In this document: positions 1-7,697 of the stretch, in pieces | Layout: every line of letters begins with the position of its first letter | How positions within the stretch are numbered: the first letter of the stretch is position 1 | Program-made: the position numbers and the translations under genes | Origin: Tenericutes bacterium HGW-Tenericutes-1 | GTDB lineage: Bacteria > Bacillota_I > Bacilli_A > Izemoplasmatales > Hujiaoplasmataceae | Length of the DNA: 45,824 bases | Direction of reading: 5' to 3' | NCBI GenBank assembly: GCA_002839155.1 | Contig: PGXM01000013.1 | Span: forward strand, 1-45,824 | The notes under the pieces: generated by a model | Database searches by the model: none | The model's input: only the letters and a program-made list of their open reading frames with translations | What the model was told of the DNA's origin: nothing

Positions 1-75
1 AGAAAAGGTAACCCCGATGCCATATGGATAGGGTCTAGAGGTTGGAACACGCCTAAACGGACATACTTGTTTTAA
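1..75 (+). CDS. C-terminal end of an unidentified protein (partial)
   Basis: The first 24 codons are open in frame 1 from the window edge and end at TAA 73-75. They encode a Gly/Trp/Arg-rich stretch ending ...TPKRTYLF. The other two forward frames close at once, and an intrinsic-terminator-like hairpin follows 18 bases after the stop, so this is plausibly the end of an upstream gene. The fragment is too short to assign to a family. Confidence 0.35.
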   Translation, partial: RKGNPDAIWIGSRGWNTPKRTYLF

Positions 76-92
76 TGTTATCGTTTAAATGA

Positions 93-114
93 GTAATTTG
101 AAAAAATTACTTTT
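93..114 (+). terminator. Weak intrinsic terminator upstream of the arginine/ornithine operon
   Basis: GTAATTT (93-99) and AAATTAC (104-110) form a 7-bp stem with a GAAA loop, followed by TTTT. The stem is AT-rich and therefore weak. It separates the partial upstream gene from the alr promoter. Confidence 0.4.
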
Positions 115-159
115 GTTCTATAATGCGCGAAAAATCGTATCATTCTTGTTCGATTCCTC

Positions 160-188
160 TTCAAATGAAAGCGTTTGTATGATAGAAT
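160..188 (+). promoter_or_regulatory. Probable promoter of the alr-arc-ort-ora-orr operon
   Basis: TTCAAA (160-165) and TAGAAT (183-188) are 17 bases apart. The -10 region lies in the 13-mer TATGATAGAATAT (178-190), which recurs at the rRNA promoter. The start site would fall near 195, giving a leader of about 20 bases with AAGGCAGG before the ATG at 214. A second TATAAT lies at 119-124 but lacks a good -35. Confidence 0.5.
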
Positions 189-213
189 ATTCATAGTGAA
201 GGCAGGTAATAGG

Positions 214-1362
214 ATGAGATACTACCGAGATACTTACCTTGAAATCAATTTAGACAATGTTATTCATAACATTACTCACATCATGGCTAAAACTAAAGAT
301 ATGACCCTTATGGCGGTCATCAAGGCAGATTCTTATGGACACGGTGCCTTCATGATCGCCAAAACATTGCTTGAAGCGGGTGTGAGTCATTTCGCAGTTG
401 CGACGGTGGATGAAGGCATTGAATTAAGACGGGCACGAATTAAATGCCCGATTTTGGTTTTAGGTGGAGTTCGTGTTGAAGATTTAAGAATTGTTTCAAA
501 ATATAACTTAACAATTAGTGTGCATAGTTTAGATTGGTTAAAAAAAGCAATGGTGGCTTATCAAGGAAAAATCATTTCAATTCATTTGAAAATTGATACT
601 GGAATGGGCAGATTAGGTCTGACAACCAAAGAAGAGTTAGATGAAGCAATTCAATTATTACACTCGCATAAACATTTCTATTTTGAAGGTATTTTCTCCC
701 ATTTAGCGACATCTGAAGAATCCGATGAAACGTACTATCAAATGCAGCTTCACCGTTTTGAATCGATGCTTAATGGCCTCGATTTAATCAATAAATACGT
801 TCATATTGCGAATAGTGCAGGGTCGTTAAAAACCCCACCAAAGTACGTGAATGCTATCCGAGTTGGGTTGATGATTAATGGTCAAAAACCATCAAAAGAT
901 ATTCCATTTGATTTTGAATTAAAACAATCAATGAGTCTTTACTCAAAATTAGTTCAAGTTAAAGTAGTTCCAAAAGGGGAAAAACTTTCTTATAACGGCA
1001 TCTATGAAACACAAGATATCGAAGAATATATTGGAACTATTCCCATTGGTTATGCGGATGGTTATGACCGTAGATTAGAAAATGGTCGAGTCTATATTGA
1101 TGGTGAGTACTGTAAAATCGTTGGAAGAATTTGCATGGATTACTGTTTAGTCAAATTGCCAAGACTCCTCCCTGAAGGAACTATGGTTGAATTAATCGGT
1201 GAGCATATTTCCATCGATGAATACGCTGAAAAAATCAAAACTAATAACTATCAAGCAACTTGTATCTTTAGTGACAGATTGCCTAGGGTATATAAAAGAA
1301 ATGGTCAAATTATTAAAACAATCAATCGCAGATTACTAGCAAGAATTGGAGGGGTAAAATGA
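214..1362 (+). CDS. alr: Alanine racemase (PLP-dependent), catabolic-operon copy
   Basis: Interconverts L- and D-alanine. The 382-residue product has the fold-type III racemase plan: an N-terminal PLP barrel with the Schiff-base lysine K37 in VIKADSYGHG (family: VxKANAYGHG), and a C-terminal beta domain with the second catalytic base Tyr about residue 260 in LSYNGIYET. IPIGYADGY and GRICMDY are further family blocks. An upstream in-frame TTG at 175 overlaps the predicted -10 region, so ATG 214 behind AAGGCAGG is preferred. The stop overlaps arcA by four bases (ATGA). Being first in an operon whose last step yields D-alanine, it probably converts that product to L-alanine; this role is inferred. 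A cell-wall role or another amino-acid substrate remains possible. Confidence 0.88.
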   Translation: MRYYRDTYLEINLDNVIHNITHIMAKTKDMTLMAVIKADSYGHGAFMIAKTLLEAGVSHFAVATVDEGIELRRARIKCPILVLGGVRVEDLRIVSKYNLTISVHSLDWLKKAMVAYQGKIISIHLKIDTGMGRLGLTTKEELDEAIQLLHSHKHFYFEGIFSHLATSEESDETYYQMQLHRFESMLNGLDLINKYVHIANSAGSLKTPPKYVNAIRVGLMINGQKPSKDIPFDFELKQSMSLYSKLVQVKVVPKGEKLSYNGIYETQDIEEYIGTIPIGYADGYDRRLENGRVYIDGEYCKIVGRICMDYCLVKLPRLLPEGTMVELIGEHISIDEYAEKIKTNNYQATCIFSDRLPRVYKRNGQIIKTINRRLLARIGGVK

Positions 1363-2585
1363 AAATATTGAATGTAACATCAGAAATTGGAAAACTCAAA
1401 ACCGTCATGTTACACAGACCGGGTGGTGAAATTGAGAATTTAACACCTAAATGGTTGGAATCGCTCTTATTTGATGACATACCTTGGCTAGATAAAGCAA
1501 GAGTTGAACATGATACTTTTGCTGGCGTATTTAAAAAAGCCGGCGTTAAAGTCGTTTATTTAGCTGATTTAGTCGCTGAGTCTTTAGATCAAAGCGAAGA
1601 TATCAAACGACAATTTATCAAACAATTTATCTCTGAAGCTCAAGTGACGAGCGAAACACTCGCTGAAGTTATCAGTGATTATTTATGGAAATTTCCCAAT
1701 ACCAAAGCCATGGTCGAAAAGACGATGGCGGGAATTTTAAAATCTGAAGTTCCTAATTTCGTAGTCAGAACGTTATCGGACTATATTAGAGATTATCCTT
1801 TCGTCACGGACCCCATGCCAAATCTTTACTTTACGCGAGATCCATTTAGCGTGATAGGTCAAGGTGTCGCCATCTCAAAAATGTCGACACTAACAAGAAG
1901 TAGAGAAACTATCTATGGGGATTACATATTTAAGTATCATCCGACTTATAAAAAGACGATTCAACATCTATATGGTCGCGATGAACTTTCTTCCATTGAA
2001 GGCGGAGATATTCTCATCCTTAATGATAAATTACTCGCAGTTGGTGTGAGTCAAAGAACGCATCCTGCAGCCATTGAAAAACTTGCGAAGAACTTATTTT
2101 ATAAGTATGAAACAACCTTTGAAAGAGTATTAGCTTTTGATATTCCAAAAGGACGTGCTTTCATGCACTTAGACACCGTCTTGACTCAAGTCGATTATGG
2201 TAAGTTTGTAATTCATAATGAATTGACAAAAACCATCAAAGTCTATGAATTAACAAAAGATCCAAAACGTGTCGGTAAACTACATGTCAAACCCATTGAA
2301 CAATCCTTGCAAAAAATCTTAGATAACTATCTCAATACCAAAGTAACGCTCATCCCTTGTGGTGGTGGCGATGTTGTTGCATCCGACCGTGAGCAATGGA
2401 ATGATGGCGCAAACATGATGGCGATTGCACCTGGGGAAGTCATTAGCTATGAAAGAAATCATATCACGAATGCGATTTTAAGAAATCATGGAATCACCGT
2501 TCACGAAATTCCATCGAGCGAACTTTCAAGAGGTCGCGGTGGACCCAGATGTATGAGCATGCCTTTAGAACGTGAAAGTATTTAA
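1359..2585 (+). CDS. arcA: Arginine deiminase
   Basis: Hydrolyses L-arginine to L-citrulline and ammonia, the first step of the arginine deiminase pathway in the cytoplasm. At 408 aa it has the usual family length. Visible motifs are VMLHRPGGE near the N-terminus, FTRDPF, EGGDILIL, the MHLDT block carrying the catalytic His, and GGPRCMSMP at the C-terminus with the nucleophilic cysteine at C398. GGAGGGG precedes the ATG, which overlaps the alr stop. The next gene, argF, follows after 22 bases with its own AGGAG. No arginine/ornithine antiporter gene (arcD) is visible, so uptake must be encoded elsewhere, perhaps upstream. Confidence 0.96.
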   Translation: MKILNVTSEIGKLKTVMLHRPGGEIENLTPKWLESLLFDDIPWLDKARVEHDTFAGVFKKAGVKVVYLADLVAESLDQSEDIKRQFIKQFISEAQVTSETLAEVISDYLWKFPNTKAMVEKTMAGILKSEVPNFVVRTLSDYIRDYPFVTDPMPNLYFTRDPFSVIGQGVAISKMSTLTRSRETIYGDYIFKYHPTYKKTIQHLYGRDELSSIEGGDILILNDKLLAVGVSQRTHPAAIEKLAKNLFYKYETTFERVLAFDIPKGRAFMHLDTVLTQVDYGKFVIHNELTKTIKVYELTKDPKRVGKLHVKPIEQSLQKILDNYLNTKVTLIPCGGGDVVASDREQWNDGANMMAIAPGEVISYERNHITNAILRNHGITVHEIPSSELSRGRGGPRCMSMPLERESI

Positions 2586-2607
2586 CTTAATATAGAGGAG
2601 AAAACAC

Positions 2608-3609
2608 ATGAAAATCAATTTGAAAAACCGTCATTTATTAACATTACTCGATTTTACTCCAGAAGAAATAAAGTACTTACTCGATTTATCAGCAAAATTA
2701 AAAAAAGATAAATCAATGGGCCAAGAAGTTCAACATCACAAAGGAAAAAACGTGGTATTATTGTTTGAAAAAGATTCTACGAGAACCCGTTGTGCCTTTG
2801 AAGTTGGCGCATTAGACCAAGGAATGAATGTCACTTATTTAGGACCAACTGGTTCACAAATGGGAAAAAAAGAATCCATTAAAGATACTGCTAGAGTGTT
2901 AGGCAGAATGTATGATGGCATCGAATACCGTGGATTTAAACAAGAAACCGTTGAAATATTAGCGAAATATTCCGGTGTTCCAGTATGGAATGGCCTCACT
3001 GACTTATATCATCCCACGCAAATCTTAGCCGACTTTTTGACAATCATTGAACATAAAGGCCATTTAAAAGGCATTAAATTTGCTTATATGGGAGATGCTA
3101 GAAACAATATGGGCAACTCTTTAATGATTGGGTCTGCGAAAATGGGACTAGATTTCCGTGCCGTTGCGCCAAAGAATTTATGGCCCGATGAAAATTTAGT
3201 CAAAAAGTGTCAAGAAATCGCAAAAATCACGGGCGCAAAAATCACCTTAACTGATGATGTAAAAGCCGGTTGCGATGGTGCAGATGTCTTATATACTGAC
3301 GTTTGGGTTTCGATGGGTGAGCCTGATTCTGTTTGGGAAGAAAGAATCAAATTATTACTTCCTTATCAGATCAATAAACAAGCCATGGATTACGCCGATA
3401 AAAATGCAATTTTCATGCATTGTTTACCTGCGTTTCATAATATTGAAACCGCTGTTGGTTTAGATATATACAAGAAATTTGGTCTGAATGGACTTGAAGT
3501 GACAGAAGAAGTCTTTGAATCAAAACAATCCGTTGTGTTTGATGAAGCAGAAAATCGTTTGCATACCATTAAAGCAGTAATGGTTGCGACCTTGGGGTAT
3601 AACGAATGA
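2608..3609 (+). CDS. arcB: Ornithine carbamoyltransferase (catabolic)
   Basis: Phosphorolyses citrulline to ornithine and carbamoyl phosphate (the reverse of the anabolic ArgF reaction). The 333-aa protein carries the carbamoyl-phosphate motif STRTR (residues 57-61), HPTQILAD, and the ornithine-site block MHCLPAFHN with Cys near residue 272. The sequence alone does not separate catabolic ArcB from anabolic ArgF. The position between arcA and arcC, and the absence of argininosuccinate genes here, support the catabolic role. The stop overlaps the arcC start (ATGA), so the two are translationally coupled. Confidence 0.95.
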   Translation: MKINLKNRHLLTLLDFTPEEIKYLLDLSAKLKKDKSMGQEVQHHKGKNVVLLFEKDSTRTRCAFEVGALDQGMNVTYLGPTGSQMGKKESIKDTARVLGRMYDGIEYRGFKQETVEILAKYSGVPVWNGLTDLYHPTQILADFLTIIEHKGHLKGIKFAYMGDARNNMGNSLMIGSAKMGLDFRAVAPKNLWPDENLVKKCQEIAKITGAKITLTDDVKAGCDGADVLYTDVWVSMGEPDSVWEERIKLLLPYQINKQAMDYADKNAIFMHCLPAFHNIETAVGLDIYKKFGLNGLEVTEEVFESKQSVVFDEAENRLHTIKAVMVATLGYNE

Positions 3610-4538
3610 GCCGTATCGTCGTTGCATTAGGGGGAAACGCTTTAGGCAATTCACCCGAAGAACAATTACAATTAGTCAAAAATACAGTTAAACCCATCGC
3701 AGAACTGATTGCGAGAGGGCATGAAGTTTTAATCGCTCATGGCAATGGCCCTCAAGTTGGCATGATCAACTTAGTTTTTGAAACCGCAGAACACGATAAG
3801 GTCATCAAGCACGCAATGCCTTTTCCTGAGTGTGGAGCGATGAGTCAAGGTTACATTGGTTATCATCTTCAAAACGCGCTTAGAGCTGAATTAAATGCCA
3901 TTGGACATCATAAGGAAGTCACAACCCTTGTGACTGAAGTCGAAGTTGATCCAAATGACGCTGCTTTTGAACATCCTTCGAAGCCGATTGGTTCATTTCA
4001 TACGGAAGCCGAAGCAAAAGAACTTGAAATCAAAAAAGGGTATATCATGAAAGAAGATGCGGGCCGTGGCTATAGAAGAGTCGTCCCTAGTCCCAAACCC
4101 ATGGGTGTCGTTGGCATCGATATCGTTAAATGCTTGGTAAATGCTGGCCATGTTGTCATTACCGTTGGCGGTGGTGGAATACCTGTTGCAAAGGATGGAT
4201 TTGGGTACCGTGGCGTAGCGGCAGTCATCGATAAGGATTTTGCTTCACAAAAACTCGCAGATTTAGTCGAAGCGGATTATTTATTTATCTTAACAGCCGT
4301 AGAGCGTGTCGCCATTAATTTTAATAAGCCTAATCAACTTGAGTTAGATCATTTGTCAGTCGCTCAAGCGAAAGAATATATCAAAGAAGGTCATTTCGCA
4401 AAAGGATCCATGCTTCCAAAAGTTGAAGCAGCGATCCTCTTCGCAGAATCAAAACCAGGACGCGTCGCTATTATTGCTTCTTTAGAAAAAGCAGCACTCG
4501 CCCTGGAAGGTAACTCAGGAACTAAAATTACACTTTAG
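3606..4538 (+). CDS. arcC: Carbamate kinase
   Basis: Transfers phosphate from carbamoyl phosphate to ADP, releasing ATP, CO2 and ammonia; this is the energy-conserving step of the arginine deiminase pathway. The 310-aa sequence has the amino-acid-kinase fold: [10 protein letters not shown] at the N-terminus, HGNGPQVG, an [10 protein letters not shown] glycine loop in mid-protein, and the C-terminal [11 protein letters not shown] and GNSGTKI blocks typical of ArcC. It overlaps argF/arcB by four bases and is followed 11 bases later by ord with a GGAGG site, tying the deiminase half of the operon to the ornithine half. Confidence 0.96.
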   Translation: MSRIVVALGGNALGNSPEEQLQLVKNTVKPIAELIARGHEVLIAHGNGPQVGMINLVFETAEHDKVIKHAMPFPECGAMSQGYIGYHLQNALRAELNAIGHHKEVTTLVTEVEVDPNDAAFEHPSKPIGSFHTEAEAKELEIKKGYIMKEDAGRGYRRVVPSPKPMGVVGIDIVKCLVNAGHVVITVGGGGIPVAKDGFGYRGVAAVIDKDFASQKLADLVEADYLFILTAVERVAINFNKPNQLELDHLSVAQAKEYIKEGHFAKGSMLPKVEAAILFAESKPGRVAIIASLEKAALALEGNSGTKITL

Positions 4539-4549
4539 GAGGTATTATA

Positions 4550-5602
4550 ATGCGTCAAGAATCAGTGAAAGTTGTCATTTGGGGATTTGGAGCGATGGGC
4601 TCAGGAATGGCTAAAATGATACTCAAGAAGAAAGGATTTGAAATCACAGGTGTCTGTGATCGCAATCCTGAAATCGTTGGTAAAAGTGTTTTTGATGTCT
4701 TGAATTTACCGAAACCTAAAAAAGATGTCATTGTTCAACCGAATATTGAGAATGTCGTTAAAAAAGATACCTGTGACATTGTTTTGCTTGCGACGGATTC
4801 ATTTACCAAAAAAGCCTATCCTAAAATCGAGTGGCTTGTCCGTCAAGGTGTCAATGTTATCTCAACGGCTGAGGAAATGAGTTATCCAAAAGCAGGAGAA
4901 GCTGAACTTGCAGATAAGATGAATTTACTAGCCAAGGAATATGGCGTGACCGTTTTAGGAACGGGTGTTAATCCAGGTATGATGATGGATGTCTTAGCCA
5001 TCGCTTTAACGGGTGTGATGGAAGATGTTCATGAAATTGAAGTTTCAAGAATCAATTCATTATCACCTTTTGGGGTCACCGTCATGGAAGAACAAGGCGT
5101 TGGCATGTCAGTCAAAGAATTTAAAGAATTAATGCATAAAGGCGAATTAGCAGGTCATGTTGGGTTTAAAGAGTCTGTGGGATTAATGACAGAAGCTTTA
5201 GGTTTAAATTTAACAAAGTTTGAACAAACCATGGCACCGATTGTGACTGATATTGACCGTAAATCACCGTACGGATTTGCAAAAAGTGGAGATGTCGCAG
5301 GCGTTGATATGAATGCTATTGCTTATATCGATGGAAAACCGATGATTAAACTTCATCATCCCCAACAAATCGAACCGGAACTAGCAGGCGTTGAAACCGG
5401 AGATTACATCACGATTAAAGGTAGTCCAGAAATTCATATGTCTATCAAACCAGAAGTTAATGGTGGCATTGGTACAATTGCGATTTGCGTCAATATGATT
5501 CCTCATGTTATGAATGCTCGTCCTGGTCTAAAAACCATGATTGATTTACCTATTCCAAGAGCCATCATGGGTGATGTTCGAGCAATGATTGAAAGCGAGT
5601 GA
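4550..5602 (+). CDS. ord: 2,4-diaminopentanoate dehydrogenase
   Basis: Oxidatively deaminates (2R,4S)-2,4-diaminopentanoate to 2-amino-4-oxopentanoate with NAD(P)+, a step of the oxidative ornithine pathway described in Clostridium sticklandii. The 350-aa protein starts with a Rossmann glycine motif (WGFGAMGSGMAK, near residue 11) and then resembles dihydrodipicolinate reductase-like dehydrogenases, with GTGVNPGMMMD in mid-protein. The identification rests on fold plus position immediately before ortA-ortB-oraS-oraE. The stop abuts or overlaps the ortA start region, so the two are probably coupled. Confidence 0.9.
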   Translation: MRQESVKVVIWGFGAMGSGMAKMILKKKGFEITGVCDRNPEIVGKSVFDVLNLPKPKKDVIVQPNIENVVKKDTCDIVLLATDSFTKKAYPKIEWLVRQGVNVISTAEEMSYPKAGEAELADKMNLLAKEYGVTVLGTGVNPGMMMDVLAIALTGVMEDVHEIEVSRINSLSPFGVTVMEEQGVGMSVKEFKELMHKGELAGHVGFKESVGLMTEALGLNLTKFEQTMAPIVTDIDRKSPYGFAKSGDVAGVDMNAIAYIDGKPMIKLHHPQQIEPELAGVETGDYITIKGSPEIHMSIKPEVNGGIGTIAICVNMIPHVMNARPGLKTMIDLPIPRAIMGDVRAMIESE

Positions 5603-5607
5603 GTTTG

Positions 5608-5910
5608 ATGATTAAAAAAGGCTCATGGGTTCAAATCCATAAAGTCGTTTTAAAACCGGAAGAAAGAACTGCTCAAATACCTGAAGAAACAAAAAAAGTG
5701 CCTTTAGAAATGTGGGTTAAAGGATTTCTTTGTGAGGATTCTTTATTGCATGACTTTGTCGAAATCACCACATTGACTGGAAGAACTGAATCTGGTACGT
5801 TAATTGCAGTCAATCCGAGTTACCACCATGATTATGGTGATTTTGTCCCTGAACTACTTCAGATTGATAAACTCGTAAAAACGGCATTACAGGAGGGAAA
5901 AAATGAATAA
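5608..5910 (+). CDS. ortA: 2-amino-4-oxopentanoate thiolase, alpha subunit
   Basis: Small subunit of the thiolase that, with OrtB, cleaves 2-amino-4-oxopentanoate with CoA into acetyl-CoA and (D-)alanine. About 100 aa, with the family-like opening KKGSWVQIHKVVL and a small-domain ending. A GTG at 5599 would add three residues and overlap ord by four bases. ATG 5608 fits the usual N-terminus better, but no strong ribosome site precedes it, suggesting translational coupling to ord. Assignment depends on the paired, overlapping ortB downstream (8-base overlap). Confidence 0.85.
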   Translation: MIKKGSWVQIHKVVLKPEERTAQIPEETKKVPLEMWVKGFLCEDSLLHDFVEITTLTGRTESGTLIAVNPSYHHDYGDFVPELLQIDKLVKTALQEGKNE

Positions 5911-7321
5911 ACCTTCTGATTACCAAAGTGTATTATCGCGTAAAAACGAGATTATGAAAACGGCCATACAGATTGATTATGACCGATATAACTATGGAAA
6001 AATCGGATTTAACTATGAACAGATGCTTGAAGAAAATAGTTATCCATTTGAATTAACTAAAGCCATTCAAATAGATCATGGGGTTGGAAAAACGCCCTTA
6101 AAAGAACTGAAGAATTTAACAGCCTTAGCTAGAACTTGTGCAAAGCCAGGAAAAGGCGCAAGAATATTTATTAAAGACGAAGCCTTAAATGATTCTGGTT
6201 CTTTTAAAGCAAGAAGAGCGTCGATGGCGTGTTATCAAGCGAAAAAACTAGGATTTAAAGGTGTCATTGCTGCAACGTCTGGAAATTATGGAGCGGCTGT
6301 TGCCTCACAAGCAGCGAAATATGGAATAAAATGCATCATCGTTCAAGAGTGTTATGATTCTAAAGGCGTTGGTCAACCAGAGATTATCGAAAAAGCAAGA
6401 GCGTGCGAAGCTTATGGCGCAGAAGTTATTCAAACCACCGTTGGTCCAGAATTATTTTACGTCTTTTTAAAATTACTTGAAGAGACTGGGTATTTCAACG
6501 CATCTTTATATTCGCCTTTTGGCGTCACCGGGATTGAGACTCTTGGGTATGAACTCGTTGAAGATACGCTTAAATTAACTGGAAAATATCCTGATAAAGT
6601 CGTTGTAACCAATGCGGGTGGTGGGAATTTAACTGGAACCGCCCGGGGAATAAAAAGAATTACCAAAAGACCGATTGAAATCATTGGTGCATCCGTTAAT
6701 TTAAAAGGACTGCATATGGCATCTGATACCGACTTTAATCGCAAGTCATTTACAACGGGACATACTGGATTTGGTATTCCTTTTGTGACCTATCCTGATC
6801 GTAGTGACGTTCCTAGATCAGCTGCTCGTCCTTTAAGGTACATGGACCGCTATGTGACCGTAAGACAAGGTGAAGTCTTTTTTATCACAGAAACCTTGGT
6901 AGCTTTAGAAGGAATTGAACGAGGACCTGCAGGCAATATATCGCTTGCTGCAGCGTTTTCCCTAGCACAAGAAATGGATGAGAATCAAATCATCGTCGTT
7001 CAGGAAACCGAATATACCGGTGCAGGAAAGCATCATCAGGCGCAATTATCTTTTGCAAGGAAGAATGGAATTGACATCCGATTTGGTCATCCGAGTGAAG
7101 AAATTCCAGGGGTAAATATCATTTTACCTTCTGATATATCATTAATCAAAACCGAAGAACTTGAGTTAGATAAATTACGGGTTTCTCTAATTAAGAATCT
7201 TGTAAAAAATGAAACTTCTTTATTCAAGTCTGATTTAGAATTCCTCGTAGAAGAGACAAATTCTTCCGTGGAGTTTGTTAAAAACGTCCTAAAAGCAAAT
7301 CATATCCAGTGGGAGGAATAA
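5903..7321 (+). CDS. ortB: 2-amino-4-oxopentanoate thiolase, beta subunit (PLP-dependent)
   Basis: Catalytic PLP subunit of the OrtAB thiolase; the reaction yields acetyl-CoA plus alanine from the ornithine backbone. The 472-aa protein has a fold-type II (threonine synthase-like) PLP core: the Schiff-base lysine is K102 in NDSGSFKARR, the substrate loop is ATSGNYGAAVA, and a glycine-rich phosphate loop (NAGGGN) lies near residue 240. CAGGAGGG precedes the ATG inside the end of ortA. oraS begins one base after the stop. Annotation as a plain threonine synthase would be the obvious alternative; the ord/ortA/ora context argues against it. Confidence 0.92.
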   Translation: MNKPSDYQSVLSRKNEIMKTAIQIDYDRYNYGKIGFNYEQMLEENSYPFELTKAIQIDHGVGKTPLKELKNLTALARTCAKPGKGARIFIKDEALNDSGSFKARRASMACYQAKKLGFKGVIAATSGNYGAAVASQAAKYGIKCIIVQECYDSKGVGQPEIIEKARACEAYGAEVIQTTVGPELFYVFLKLLEETGYFNASLYSPFGVTGIETLGYELVEDTLKLTGKYPDKVVVTNAGGGNLTGTARGIKRITKRPIEIIGASVNLKGLHMASDTDFNRKSFTTGHTGFGIPFVTYPDRSDVPRSAARPLRYMDRYVTVRQGEVFFITETLVALEGIERGPAGNISLAAAFSLAQEMDENQIIVVQETEYTGAGKHHQAQLSFARKNGIDIRFGHPSEEIPGVNIILPSDISLIKTEELELDKLRVSLIKNLVKNETSLFKSDLEFLVEETNSSVEFVKNVLKANHIQWEE

Positions 7322-7322
7322 C

Positions 7323-7697
7323 ATGGACAAATCAAATGTAAGAATCGACGATTTTGAGACTCGTCGTCAACACTTGAAAGATCTTTCAGATGAAGCTTTA
7401 AAAACCTATTTTTGGAAATTAACTGATCAATCTGTTGAGCCCCTTATCTCATTAGCGAAAACACACACATCCCCTTCAATTGAAAGATCGGTCTTGCTTC
7501 GTATGGGTTTTTCATCGATTGAAGCTAAAACCATCGTCGATCAAACAATCGAACATCATCTAATGGGTAAAGGTGCTGGACATTGTGTATATAAATACTC
7601 TCTATTAACAAAAAAATCAATACGTAAAGCTGGCTTAAGTCTTTTAAGAGGCGAAGGTTGGCAAGATGTGATGTCTTCATTTGGGGTGGAAAAATAA
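7323..7697 (+). CDS. oraS: D-ornithine 4,5-aminomutase, S (small) subunit
   Basis: Small subunit of the adenosylcobalamin- and PLP-dependent mutase that moves the terminal amino group of D-ornithine from C5 to C4. 124 aa, close to the roughly 120 aa known for OraS, with no membrane segment. GGGAGGAATAAC precedes the ATG. The stop TAA shares its last base with the oraE ATG, so the two subunits are translated as a coupled pair. Sequence motifs in this subunit are weak, so the call leans on size and its place before oraE. Confidence 0.9.
   Translation: MDKSNVRIDDFETRRQHLKDLSDEALKTYFWKLTDQSVEPLISLAKTHTSPSIERSVLLRMGFSSIEAKTIVDQTIEHHLMGKGAGHCVYKYSLLTKKSIRKAGLSLLRGEGWQDVMSSFGVEK

Noticed and set aside
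1..75. Riboswitch-like sequence at the window start
   Set aside because: It has short complementary parts, but one frame is open across it to a stop followed by a hairpin, and it matches no aptamer consensus I know; a gene end is simpler.
175..213. TTG 175 as the alr start
   Set aside because: It lies in the predicted -10 region and adds 13 residues not in the racemase family; ATG 214 has a ribosome site.
1359..4538. arcB as anabolic ArgF for arginine synthesis
   Set aside because: It lies between arcA and arcC and no other arginine biosynthesis gene is present in the window.
6457..6744. 95-aa - strand frame
   Set aside because: It is antisense to the well-supported ortB, with no ribosome site or recognisable sequence.
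5903..7321. ortB as threonine synthase
   Set aside because: It has the same PLP fold, but it overlaps ortA and sits among ord, oraS and oraE, as in known ornithine operons.
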